Assembly (NCBI GenBank): GCA_018907035.1
Contig: JACCIC010000030.1
Location: 673,501 to 737,500, forward strand
Reading direction: 5' to 3'
Length of the DNA stretch: 64,000 nucleotides
DNA from: Sycobia sp. Sy_11
Lineage: Eukaryota; Arthropoda; Insecta; Hymenoptera; Epichrysomallidae
Part shown: piece by piece, positions 12,515-22,240 of the stretch
Layout: the number at the start of each line of letters is the position of its first letter
How positions within the stretch are numbered: position 1 is the stretch's first letter
Translations under genes and position numbers: made by a program
The notes under the pieces: generated by a model
Databases searched by the model: none
What the model was told of the DNA's origin: nothing
What the model saw: only the letters and a program-made list of their open reading frames with translations

Positions 12515-12633
12515 GTTAACGGCCATACCACGATGAAAAAACTGGTTCTCGTCCGATCACCAAAGTTAAGCATCATTGGGCGCGGTTAGTACTTGGATGG
12601 GTGACCGCTTGGGAACCCCGCGTGCTGTTAACT
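12515..12633 (+). rRNA. 5S ribosomal RNA gene, copy 1
   Basis: Recognised from the conserved insect 5S sequence: GGCCATACCACG near the 5' end, GTTCTCGTCCGATCACC, AAGTTAAGCA, GGTTAGTACTTGGATGGGTGACCGC and GGGAACCCCGCGTG. Transcribed by RNA polymerase III, it would give the 5S RNA of the large ribosomal subunit. The 119-nt length is normal. Helix I is unusual but intact: the usual GCCAAC/GTTGGC pairing is GTTAAC/GTTAAC here, a compensated change on both strands. The box C-like TACTTGGATGGGTGACCG is intact. TATATA lies 24-29 bp upstream and a T run follows. All 119 bases are identical to the copy at 23009-23127. It could be a pseudogene or part of a mobile unit, but the conserved promoter, compensated helix and identity favour a working gene. 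Confidence 0.86.
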
Positions 12634-12638
12634 TTTTT
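12633..12638 (+). terminator. Pol III T-run terminator of 5S copy 1
   Basis: Six T directly after the 5S sequence, followed by further T runs in the spacer. Confidence 0.75.
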
Positions 12639-12804
12639 ATTTTTTAATTTTTTTCGCGATTTTCATTCGTTTTTTTATTTAATTTTTAGAACATTTCTAG
12701 AGCTCCTTTCGGAGTTCAATCCTATATTAAAGCAACATTTTGATATACATGTCCATAAGCGTCGAGTAATGTTTTTTATTTGTTAAAAACAATTGGCAAA
12801 AAAT

Positions 12805-12972
12805 TCATAAATTTAATGTATAGACAATTTTTTGAACATGTAAATATTCCAATAAAACAAGCAAAGAGTACTTGGGTCTAATTTTTGTAGACATTTCAGA
12901 TGTTGAACAATTATCACTTTGTTGGTCTTCAATATCTTGACCAACGGGTATATGAATGTTTTTTCTGTTCAT
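12805..12972 (-). CDS. conserved 55-codon ORF in the 5S spacer, copy 1
   Basis: ATG to TGA, 55 codons, divergent to the 5S gene. It is matched by an ORF of identical length in the other arm (22670-22837). The two differ at five bases with no indels. Four differences are synonymous third positions and one changes Phe to Tyr. Just before the ATG both copies read TTAATCTCATTGTAG, a good splice-acceptor-like sequence, so this may be a terminal exon rather than a whole gene. The product is polar in the first half (GQDIEDQQSDNCSTSEMS) and leucine-rich in the second. I recognise no domain. It may be a piece of a mobile-element ORF. Confidence 0.35.
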   Translation of the reverse strand: MNRKNIHIPVGQDIEDQQSDNCSTSEMSTKIRPKYSLLVLLEYLHVQKIVYTLNL

Positions 12973-13283
12973 TTCTCTACAATGAGATTAATAAATTTTT
13001 TGTATAAATATATAATTTGAAAGTAATAAATTTTAAAGATAGTATTATAAAGCCATTAAATGAACCCATATATGATAATGTTAAAGATATGCCCGAGTGG
13101 CCCAATGGATCGCAAAATATATTGATCAAATTTAACAAATTCACTTTTGACCTATGGCTAAGGAAGTTTTTTGAAAATAGTAGAGGATATACAGAGATAT
13201 ACAGAGACAGTTTCATGGAGTCTTGATTACACCGTCAAAGAGAGCAGACGTGTTTATAAACATCGAGCTAGCGAGTATAAATT

Positions 13284-13329
13284 TGTTTTTTAATTTTTCC
13301 CTGATTTTCATTCATTTTTTTATCTAATA
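13284..13329 (+). repeat. extra copy of the post-5S spacer start
   Basis: The T-rich sequence with TGATTTTCATTCATTTTTTTAT resembles the first roughly 45 bases after 5S copy 1 (CGATTTTCATTCGTTTTTTTAT, about 12656-12680) but has no 5S gene before it. A third version follows the partial 5S at 15676. It marks a junction where the family 1 leader ends and family 2 debris begins. Confidence 0.6.
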
Positions 13330-13369
13330 CCTTTTTCCCACACAATCATCTGTACCAATACCAAGTTAT

Positions 13370-13750
13370 TTTTTATAGCTATTTATGCGATTAATTCTGA
13401 TAAAAACAACTTTAATAAGGAATTGCAAGAACTTTTCTCTAAATTATATCTTTAAAAGCCGACCAACTACTATAACATAGCTGGGGACTTTCATGCCGGA
13501 CACACTAATTGGGATGATTCGAAAACCAACACTATAGATAGATTTCTTAATAAATGGCTTGAACGGGAAGGCTCATTGTACAAATCCAGAATTATTCCTC
13601 CTCTCCATCCCACATTTGCCTAGTGCACGGTTGTATCTCGACTTATGCAGAACAGACAGTCGCATGTCATTCACAGATCTTATTACCGACAAATCTAAAA
13701 CTTACGATTACTACAGGGACCCTAAAGCGCTGATTTTTTTCTATTAATTT
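13370..13750 (+). pseudogene. family 2 endonuclease fragment
   Basis: Across frames one can read FFIAIYAIN and then AGDFHAGHTNW at 13480-13512, the APE-type endonuclease core (usually GDFNA.H..W). Here the catalytic-site Asn of the DFN triplet is His. A terminal frame continues to about 13747. The N-terminal endonuclease motifs (metal-binding Asn and the ETWL region) are absent, so the domain is truncated at its 5' side. Such enzymes nick the target DNA to prime reverse transcription; this one cannot be functional. Confidence 0.72.
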
Positions 13751-13992
13751 ACCACAAGCGATAAATCTTTGAACAGGCAAATTTAAACTTATATATAAAA
13801 AAAACAAAATGGAAAACTTTCACCAAACGACTATCAATGCACTATAATGATTTGTATATCAATGTACCTGCTGATTGAAATCTTACCAAACGTGAAATAA
13901 TTGAATCCATTGGATCAATAAATCGATCATCAATGCTATTAATCACAATTGTCCTTCGTATAAACGTAAGAACAATATTTTAATATTATATA

Positions 13993-14304
13993 TTGAATAT
14001 AGCAACATTTACAAACCTCTATTGCAAGGACATAGCAAAACAGATCAACTATAAAAATTCCGTATCTTTTTCCCTCTCAATTGATAAGATCTTTAGACCC
14101 AAAAAACGCTTAGCTGTCGACTCTCTTCCCATACCCATAGAAAATATTAATCTAATCACTCGAGCTGAATGTAATATCGCTAATCTTCATATGCTAAACA
14201 ATAATTATATAATTACAATTCATCAAGGCATTCAAAATATATTTGGTGCTTATTCTGAACATATAAATTTACCTAAATCACTAAATAAAAAGTCAAACAC
14301 ATAA
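13993..14304 (+). pseudogene. family 2 linker between endonuclease and RT
   Basis: A 103-codon open stretch between the endonuclease and RT pieces. Its content (charged, asparagine-rich) is not recognisable as a domain, but its place and strand match the linker of a non-LTR ORF2. It is cut from the flanking pieces by frameshifts and stops. Confidence 0.5.
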
Positions 14305-14489
14305 GAGTTAGTCGAAAACGCTATGAATCCATTAATTAAAGAATGTATTAAGAAAGGTCGCTTATCAGATGCTATGACTCTTTTTTCTAAAGAAAAGAAC
14401 GCTATATGACCTCTAAATGACGGTACCGAATCTTATTTATTAACAAGTTTCTCCACACTAAAAAAAAACTTTTCGTAATTACCTAATAA

Positions 14490-15190
14490 AACATCGTCAG
14501 GAACGGATAAAATACCGCCCATCGTACTAAAACACCTCCCCGACAATATCCTAACAGACCTAACTATTCTATTTAATAACTGTATCAACCTAAAATACTA
14601 TATGCATATCTGAAAAACAGCAAAAATACTTCCTATCCTGAAAAAAAAATAAATGCCCCAAGACCCCAGGCAGATATCGACATATCTCCCTTATTTCAGT
14701 TATAAGCATAGTCTTCGAAATCATAATCAACTTTTTAATTAAAACTCACTGCAAAAGGTTTCAAATAATCTCAAACAATCAATATGGCTTCAAAGACAAT
14801 CACTCTAGTACACACGCCATTCCTAAAATTGTAAACGATATTAACTGTCATTTTCATAATAATGAATTTATTGCCGCTTGTCTGCTAGATGCGGAAAAAG
14901 CTTTTGATTCTGTAAGACTAAATGACTTGTTTTATATCTTGCATGATCTTAAGTTCCCTATTAATTTGATACATCTAATCTGGAATATGACACAAAATCG
15001 ATCTTTCATCATTTGGGACGGGCAAATTACCTCTTCACTTCAATTTAAAATTATGGATGGGCTTATGCAAGGAACTGTAAACTCACCATTATTATTTAAT
15101 ATATTTATACATAATATTATATGAGTATTTTATCTGAAATGTGATAATAACACGTACATCGTTGCCTTTGCTGACGATTTAATCAATTTA
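14490..15190 (+). pseudogene. family 2 reverse transcriptase remains
   Basis: Successive RT motifs are readable with frame changes: SSGTDKIPPIVLK near 14497, NNQYGFKDNHSSTHAI near 14780, motif A LLDAEKAFDSV (about 14882-14914), GLMQGTVNSP at 15059-15088, and the catalytic FADD at 15167-15178 in a different frame from the preceding block. Internal stops at several points disable it. Sequence resembling a retroelement stops soon after FADD, and an AT-rich 3' region follows to the poly(A). Confidence 0.85.
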
Positions 15191-15618
15191 ATATCCATTA
15201 TAATTTATTTATATATATTTATTGAATATGACAAACGCAATTATTATAATTGTTTTGCATATGTATTTATCAGACCTCTATCTCTACTTTTTTATTTCCT
15301 CTTGATCTTTCCTTTTCAACACAATCTTCATAAAATTAAAGCTCAAGTTTTTTTATTTTTTACTGGTTTACCATTCTTCTTTTTTTCCTGATACAACTAT
15401 ATCGTAAGGCACATTGTAACAGTCTGCGCTCAACCTATCTCAATATAAGTATAATGTAGAATTATCGACTGAACTCACTACTGTATAACTACGAATGCTG
15501 CGACGACCATGTACTTCACAATTATATCTTCTGAGCGACCGTTAATAGTTTTATTCACACTTGTATAATTAATAATATATACCAATTTTGAATAAAAACT
15601 TTTTAATAAAAAAAAAAA

Positions 15619-15676
15619 TCATTGGGTGAGGTTAGTACTTGTATGGGTGAATTGGAAACCTCGCATGCTGTTAACT
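15619..15676 (+). pseudogene. 5S rRNA 3'-half fragment at a retrotransposon junction
   Basis: Directly after the 11-A tail of family 2 comes the 3' half of a 5S gene, matching from 5S position 59 (TCATTGGG) to the end. It carries several substitutions and a 3-base deletion. It is followed by a T run and a post-5S-like spacer to about 15716. This is the downstream target half expected if the element inserted into a 5S gene. The upstream half is not seen beside the element's truncated 5' end. Confidence 0.85.
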
Positions 15677-15716
15677 TTTTTTTTTAATATTTCGTGATGT
15701 TCATTCTTTTATTAGT

Positions 15717-17094
15717 CTCTATTCCTAATAACAATAAAAATTCAATTTGCTAGTGGTTTTAATCAAATCAGTTGCGCCACTAATGAATCTAATCTCGCAA
15801 AAAGACCTACAGTTTCTTCAAAGACCTTATATGAATTCAATTGAAAGTTTTAACCTTCCATTGGTCAATTTATCTTTATTACAGAAGTATATAAATTCAT
15901 ACAAGTGAATTCAAAATCACGTCCATACAGGTAAAATATGGAAACATTTAGTCCAATCAACAAACAGTATATTAATAGTTACATTATAAAAAATCATTAT
16001 GTTGAAAATGCCTTTTTATACATTCTATGGAATTCGGGGGGAAATCAAATGAAAATTAAATATTTATTTTTTATGTAAAAGATTTTTGTGATTGTTAGTA
16101 TTCATTTGTTTCATTACGTAATCACTAGAATGTGCAAGTCGAAGAAAAGCTGCATTGGGTATGATCTCGAAACTGTTTTGATAATTATTGTATTAAACAG
16201 TGTCCGATGAAGCTTTTACAGGGCCTGGGGCTAAAATCATGGTGGCGTCCTTCCTCCCGTGAAAATTGTAATTTCTGTATCCTGTGTGAAAATATAAATA
16301 ACTAAATATGTATGGTAGTATTTTGGACTTTCACTGGAAACTGAAATTTGCCAGAAATAAATACGCTAAAACAAATAATAAATATTTATTCAAGTTTAAA
16401 ACTAAAAATATAAAAGCAGAATTAACTATAGATTTTATTCTGCTATTAATATTGACAAAGTGCTTGTAGGATTATGCAAAAGAAGTGTTTGGAGCAACTC
16501 GTCGATAGTAAAAATAGTCCATGAAGATAACATTTCATCATACACGGTAAATTGAAAATGATAGTTCACTTTTACAATTCGCTGCAGAAAGAGTAAAGAG
16601 AAATTTATATAAATATATGGAAAAATTGTTACCATTGCATTATTCTGCTCACTTAAACCTTTTCTTCGCAATTTTAACAATTTGAGAAAAAACCGGACTT
16701 TTAATTTTTCGTTTTGGCAACAATTATGTTAATTCTATTCCTAAATTCAAGTAAATCTTTACATAAATCATTTGAATAAAAATCCAAGCATCCATAAAGT
16801 TCATAAAGTTTCATTACACTTAATTCCATTCATGTATCAGCAATACTTAATCAATTAGTAACCTAATAATTGTCGCTCCGAATGTTTAATTTGATATGAG
16901 ATATTTTGGTTAAAATTATAAAAATCTTTTGAAAATTATCGAAGCCATCTTTAGTAATATGCTTTCCATCCTTCTGTATAATTATATAGTATCTGATATT
17001 AGAAGCGTTGTAATTCAAAGTAGATCATCTGGATCGTTGAACGGTAGGAAACTTGTATAAAGCTGGAAATATAGAAAAGAAATGAAACTGCCTC
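15717..17094. other. AT-rich stretch between the two retroelements
   Basis: No recognisable gene. An 81-codon minus-strand frame at 16435-16680 has no recognisable features. The stretch separates the end of family 2 (with its 5S fragment) from the 3' end of family 1. Confidence 0.6.
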
Positions 17095-17229
17095 TTTTTT
17101 TTAATTTATTAAGCATTTGAAGCCCCATCATACTTATGAGGCTTATTTAGCTATATACATTAATATTTACATTAAATGATATTTACCTATACTGTATACA
17201 TTGGTATATATTTGCGCATTGTTTTTGTT

Positions 17230-17463
17230 TTATACAAATATATTAATCTCTTCAAAGAATTGGCATAAGTATTTACATGCTTTCATATTTGGATTTGCGA
17301 TTAATATTTCTACGCACAACTGTAATCGCAAATTAATTTTCATTAGCTTATAAATAAGTTTCAATCTTTCTATATCGTACAGTGGACATTGCCATATAAC
17401 ATGATTTAAATCTTGGTCATTAAGATTATTACAATTGCATTTAAAGTTTGCAATGATACTCAC
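17230..17463 (-). pseudogene. family 1 ORF2 C-terminus with CCHC-like zinc motif
   Basis: The frame reads FKCNCNNLNDQDLNHVIWQCPLY, the Cys-x-Cys...His-x(4)-Cys motif that sits at the C-terminus of ORF2 in I, R1 and jockey relatives, followed by a helix-rich tail and the terminal stop at 17230. The motif is thought to bind nucleic acid during target-primed reverse transcription. Confidence 0.78.
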
Positions 17464-17689
17464 TCTTGCAAGTAATTCGGAAAGATTATAATTATTGGAG
17501 CGGCATTGGTTAATTATAACAATATCACGGCGTTTTAGTTTTTTATTTGTATATTAGGGTTTATTACTTTTATTTCGGAAATATTGAAAATATCTAGTTC
17601 CCTTTAGTAATGCGTCTTTTTCGTTACGTGCATTCGTTTTGCTTCCAGCATATTTTTTATAACTTTCATAAAAATTAGTATATGTTAAA

Positions 17690-18110
17690 TTTATTAATTC
17701 TAATAGGGATACCGTTTGTAGCTTCCTTCGCTAGGCTATCTGCCATTTCATTACCATTTAGACCAATATGTGATGGTATCCAAATGAATTTTATAGTGTT
17801 GTTATTACTTTTATTGAAAAGGTTGTACTTGCTTTTAATATCTAGAATATGTGAATTGATTCGAGCTTTAAACTTTGTAGATTTAAGACTGTGTAGTGCA
17901 CTTAATGAGTCGGACAGAATAAGGTAATTTTATTTCTGTTGCTTAGGGCTAAGTATAGTGCTTGTGAGATTGCGAAACATTCTGCTGTGAACATTGATGC
18001 ATTTTTATTTATTGATTTTTTTGCTGTTAGCTCTGGATATTAATTCTGGACATACATAAGAGGCCCCTACAGCACTGGAGCTGTGAGATTTACTGCCATC
18101 TGTGTATACA
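17690..18110 (-). pseudogene. family 1 RNase H domain remains
   Basis: Readable on the minus strand with a frame change: YTDGSKSHSSSAVGAS at about 18063-18110 (first catalytic Asp), SDSLSALHSL at 17885-17914 (catalytic Asp), and WIPSH followed by HIGLNGNEMADSLAKEA at 17720-17770 (the H.G..GNE.AD block). RNase H removes the RNA strand of the hybrid after reverse transcription. Catalytic residues are largely preserved, but a frameshift and stops between the blocks break it. Confidence 0.85.
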
Positions 18111-18141
18111 ACAATAGCTTTTTATTTGTATAAAAATTCAT

Positions 18142-18504
18142 TTAATATTGTTTCGGGAGAAGGAGCTTTTTGATTTCCTCTCCTAACGTTATATTGATCG
18201 GTACACTTGTAAATATGGTTTCATAATTATATGAGTACAAATTATAAGTACTGTTCTCGGTATAATAGTTATTGATCACATACTTAATGCTTTCGTTCAA
18301 GGTTTTTAATTTTACGACGGGTTTTTTTACATTTTTATTTATAATATTCCAGTATTTTCGAATATTTTGTTGCATTACTGAATTTGTGTTAGATAGCATT
18401 TTACTAAGATAAGAATTACATAGAAAGCTGGCTCTGTTTTCGAGCGTAATAAGCTTTGCTTCTTCAGGCATTACATTTGTGGGTGTGCTGTTGCGGTAAC
18501 CCAA
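18142..18504 (-). pseudogene. family 1 ORF2 segment between RT and RNase H
   Basis: A 120-codon frame beginning MGYRNSTPTNVMPEEAKLITLENRA, corresponding to the ALGY.ksTP.nvl..EA.epPL..R segment found after the RT thumb in I-group and related elements. No catalytic role is known. It fixes the family assignment and the order of the pieces. Confidence 0.78.
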
Positions 18505-18708
18505 TGCCTTTCTTATTGCACAATATTGAATTTGTTCAAGTTTTTTAATATATCGTTTTTGATAAGGAAAGTATATGAAGTTCGCATACTCTATAATTAA
18601 TCTAACGAAGGTTTTGTAAAAAATTAATAAAGTCTCTGGATCTGAACCCCACCACGTGCCGCATAGATATTTGATTATGTTTAACGCTCTTAAAAATTTT
18701 TTTGTTAC

Positions 18709-19541
18709 TTAGTTAATATCATCTATAAACAGTACTCTGTAGTCGAATGTAACTCCTAAAAATCGTACATTTTCACTTGATTTTATTTTACAATTACCAA
18801 CTGATATTTTCATAGTACCTGGTTTAATATTTAGATTATTAAAGTTTATTAATATTGTTTTATGTGGGGCGATTTCTAGTCCTAAAGTGAACATATTTTT
18901 TTTAATAGTTTCTAAAGCTTTTTTAATGATGTTTCTGCACCTTTCGATAGGTGAAATTTTAAAGTATATAGCGATGTCATTGGCAAGTTGTGATATTTTT
19001 ACGCTTTTTGGTAAACTGTCCGTAATGTTTCTAACATATATAGTGTATAATGAGGAGCTAAGTACACCTCCTTGAGGTAATCCCTTATATATTGTGGGAT
19101 AGTTTTGTCCTAAATTGTCGGTAAATATGATTCGGCCATTCGTTAGAAATTTTATAAATTTTAATAAAGTTTCGGAACATCCAATTTCTGCCAGTTTATC
19201 TAGTAATATATTATAGTCTATGTGATCAAACGCACCTTGTACATCTAGAAATACTAATAATAAAGGTTTTCTTTCTATAAATGCTTCGTTAATTTCTAAA
19301 GCTAAATTCGTAAGATTATCGTAGCATGACATACCTTTTCTAAATCCCGATTGACTATTGGGTAGCAATTCATTATACTCACACCACCATTGAAGTCTAT
19401 TTTTAACCATGGATTCGAACAATTAGCAAAGACACGATGTGAGTGTAATGGGGCGCAAACTCTCGCTATTACTTTTTTCAATGAAATGTACGTAGGCTTT
19501 CTTTCAGCTTTCGGGAAAACAGCCACTTGTATACATTTCAT
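18709..19541 (-). pseudogene. family 1 reverse transcriptase, catalytic motif altered
   Basis: A 237-codon frame (18709-19422) carries RT motifs: FESMVKNRLQWW at the start, LLPNSQSGFRKGMSCYDNL, motif A FLDVQGAFDHIDY (residues about 58-70), and KGLPQGGVLSSSLY (113-126). The usual Y/F-A-D-D reads LAND (residues 146-149, 18976-18987): the first catalytic Asp of the pair is Asn and the aromatic residue is Leu. A frameshift just upstream separates the fingers region, whose remnants (YISL and CLCKLFES-like sequence) lie in a second frame to 19541. It is inactive on both counts. Confidence 0.88.
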
Positions 19542-20294
19542 TGTATATATCTAACAGTATAGTAGTTGATACGTTACAGGTAATTTACTAATGATTTCAT
19601 TATCGATACCGTCTATTCCAGGCGCCGAGTTGATATTTTTGGAAGAAAGGGCAGCATTCAATTCTATAAAATGAAAGGGCCAGTCAAGAAAACTATTTTT
19701 ATTGCAAATGGGAAGAATCTCGCAATTTGTGTTGACCCATGGTGGACTTATTTTGTCTAGAGCACTTATTATTTTATCTTGACTATGGCTACTACTTGGA
19801 TTATGTGGTTTTTTAATTTTGATCCATTTATTTTTTTTAAATTTTACATTTGTTCCATATGTATGTCGTATTACGTTAATTTAATGTCTCCGCAAATTTT
19901 TAAAATAATCTTTAGCTTCTTTTTTAAATGTTCTAGTTGCTTCTGCGCATTATTTTTTGTATGCTATTAGGTCTTCCCAATTTATTGTGAATTCCCATTT
20001 TTTGTATGATATTTTTCGTAGTCGCTTTACTCTATTACAATTTTCATTCCACCAAAAAATTGGATTGTTTGTTTTTTGTTTGTTACAAAATTTTTTTTCT
20101 CGGAGTATATAATTTTATCTCACTACAAAGTACTCGTACTTTCATTGCCTGTCAGATTATAATAATCGACTAGAAAAAATTCGTTGTTCCTACGATTTAA
20201 CTCTGAATTAAATTTTGACCAGTCCGTGCGTAACGACTTTAATTTAAAAGATTTTTTTCGTAGTAATTTGTAGTTATATTTATGTCAAAGCTTA
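19542..20294 (-). pseudogene. family 1 ORF2, degraded region between endonuclease and RT
   Basis: No frame stays open for long. Position and strand require this to be the linker and N-terminal RT of ORF2, and the stretch is rich in short frames broken by stops. Runs of T on the plus strand correspond to lysine-rich coding on the minus strand. Confidence 0.6.
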
Positions 20295-20919
20295 CGGATA
20301 ATGGTCCAAACCTAGTGTTTCATCGTGAATTGAAAATTCTATTTTGTCTGCAATATTTAAGGTTGAGATTAATAGATCTAGGTTAGATTTAGTGCCATTA
20401 AATAAGTTGACATAGATATTAGAATCTGTATTATGTACAAAGAGATCGTGCTTAGCTATACTGCGTTGAAATTTTTCCCCATTTTCTTACATTTTCACAT
20501 TATGCGCATTGAAGTCTCCGACTAATATGCAATTATCAAAATCCGGTACATTTCCTGCAATATGGTCGCATTCTGTCTGTGATAGAATGTGTCCAGGAGT
20601 TCTAGCAGACAATTATGCCTATCTTTGGATCCGTATTGTCCATGCGAATTCCACACATTTCTACTGATAGACTGGTAGAACTAATGTTCAAGTCTGTGTA
20701 TTCTATATTTTTCCTTATTAATAGTACAATGCCACCTCCCTTTGCATGAAGCCTGTCTTTTCGGTAAGTAAAAAAGTCCGGAAAATTAATGTCGATGTTC
20801 AATGTTATTTCTGTTGATAACCATGTCTCCATGTATATAAAAATGTCTACTTTTGATAATAAGAAGAGTAATTCATTTTTTCTAAGTGTACCGCTGCTTG
20901 ATTTTTGTTTTTGCTCCAT
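20295..20919 (-). pseudogene. family 1 APE-type endonuclease remains
   Basis: The first frame (20602-20919) shows KKNELLFLLSKVDIFIYMETWLS-like sequence (the catalytic Glu in ETWL), then RKDR and KGGGIVLLIRK, typical of APE endonucleases. A second frame carries VGDFNAHN at 20499-20522 (Asp and Asn of the active site). Near the end, DETLGLDHYP at about 20295-20324 is the SDHYP motif with Ser changed to Leu. The domain is therefore whole in extent but split by frameshifts. Confidence 0.83.
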
Positions 20920-21167
20920 TTTGTATAAGTATTAAGTTGAGCTTAATTTCGCACTGCTGTTGCTTTGGATACATTATCGACAAACTCAGAATTCGGTAGT
21001 TATTTCTTTATTTTTGTAAATTTTGTTTTTATACCTCGGTGTGATAGTGAGGGATAAATATCTGTAAGCATGCTGATTTAGTCATTTGTATTGTGCGAAT
21101 AGTCGAGAGCAACATTGTAAACATTGGAACTGTTTTGCGTTACAAGTAGGAATTTTGCTAGTTTTTC

Positions 21168-21575
21168 CTAACTTATTGAATAAATTTCAGCATTATCTAT
21201 AATGTGCTTTTCGGCCGGGCGCAAAATTTCTGTTATTTCTTCTAGTGTTTTTGATTGTACTGTTGTATTCTTTTTTTTTTGTTTTTGTTTGGGTATTTTA
21301 TAGCTTTCTTTACATATTGGGTTTGTATTTTTGTCTGAGCTTGCTATAGAGTTATTTGATTTTGAAAGAGCTCTTTTAAGATTTGTAGGAGGGGGCATAA
21401 TTTTGCTAATTTTTTCCGGTGTTTTTTGTTCAGTGGTCCGTAGGTTTGTTGACGAGTCTATATCTGTATTTTGCTTTACTATGTCTGTATGCTGTACTGT
21501 ACTATTTTCAAGTGTTAACGTTTCTTTTTCTTCTGTATTTATTTGAGAACTGATGGCTTGTGGCTGTGCCTGCAC
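21168..21575 (-). pseudogene. family 1 ORF1 C-terminal part
   Basis: A 135-codon frame overlapping the end of the ORF1 frame at 21539-22240 by about 37 bases in another register, so a frameshift near 21575-21600 splits ORF1. Content is Thr/Ser/Gln-rich in the first half and basic in the second (PKQKQKKK), as in the C-terminal tails of Gag-like ORF1 proteins. No further zinc knuckle is visible. Confidence 0.65.
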
Positions 21576-22240
21576 ATTTTTACAAGATGTCCCTTTTCTT
21601 TACATGTAAAAGAAATTATTTTCTGCGTTGAAAAATAGATCCAGTATAGAGTATCGTCGTAATTTATTTGTAGAGATTCTGGTAATTTTTTTACGACATC
21701 GGCCTGTAAATACATTTGTCTTCTAAAGCTAAGAATATAGGAGTATCCTTCATCGCTTAAACCGGCACGTATACTTGATATTATTGAGGCAGGTTTAATC
21801 TTTAGTTTCGATAATTCTGTTTGCAAATAGGATGCCGGAATTATAGGTGGTACGTTAGATATTACTATTCGGCGTGTTTTAGAGATTAGCTGTCTTATTG
21901 TAAGTGCATGATTTCCAATATTTACTAATATATTATTGTCTGTAAGATTATCTGCGATTTCTTTACTGCTTAAGTACATGCAAATACGACCGTGTGATAC
22001 ACGTGAAACATATCTAATATTTTTTGTTTTAATTATTTTACCAATTGAAAGGGTGTAATCACGTACTGTAAGTCCATCAATGGCGTCCATAATTATGGCT
22101 TGATCTTTGGAGGGATATGCGTTTTGCTGCACAATGCCGGCGTAGGAAGTAAAACTATTATTAGATGGCATGTTTGCGGTAAATTTTTCCATTATTATTT
22201 TCAATGTCGACTTCGTCTCTGTAGTCAAAGACCCCGTCAA
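21539..22240 (-). pseudogene. family 1 ORF1 (Gag-like, RRM-type) N-terminal part
   Basis: A 233-codon frame whose first ATG is at 22192. The middle has a fold reminiscent of RRM-type Gag proteins (GRICMYLSSKEIADNL, then ISKTRRIVISNVPPIIPASYLQTEL) and ends in a zinc knuckle that reads S-F-T-C-K-E-K-G-H-L-V-K-M-C. The first Cys of the Cx2Cx4Hx4C motif is Ser, a TGT to TCT change. ORF1 proteins coat the element RNA. The frame then runs out of register into the C-terminal piece. Confidence 0.75.

Larger units (their letters stand above)
12329..13283 (+). repeat. left arm of the 5S-bearing inverted repeat
   Basis: Pairs with 22354-23311 in reverse orientation (position x pairs with 35642 minus x across the core). 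Order: 5' flank, 5S gene, T-rich spacer, 55-codon ORF on the opposite strand, and the leader of the family 1 retrotransposon. Similarity is uneven: roughly 80-85 percent by eye before the 5S gene, nearly complete from 12515 to about 13145, then looser again to 13283, where the arm switches abruptly to a second post-5S-like spacer and the family 2 element. Confidence 0.92.
13330..15618 (+). mobile_element. family 2 non-LTR retrotransposon, 5'-truncated and decayed
   Basis: Plus-strand remains of an APE-type non-LTR retrotransposon: endonuclease from mid-domain, a linker, reverse transcriptase through the FADD motif, a 3' UTR, AATAAA at 15591-15596 and a poly(A) tail at 15608-15618. Several frameshifts and stops break the frame, and ORF1, the start of the endonuclease and everything after the RT palm core are missing or unrecognisable. 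It differs from the minus-strand family 1 element in RT sequence. The tail joins a 5S fragment, which points to insertion into a 5S gene. RT wording (GLMQGTVNSP) suggests the Jockey/LOA/R1 side of the tree; I cannot place it more finely. Confidence 0.82.

Noticed and set aside
13089..13112. tRNA D-arm-like sequence GCCCGAGTGGCCCAATGGAT
   Set aside because: No anticodon arm, T arm or acceptor pairing follows, and the same bases recur as part of the inverted-repeat spacer.
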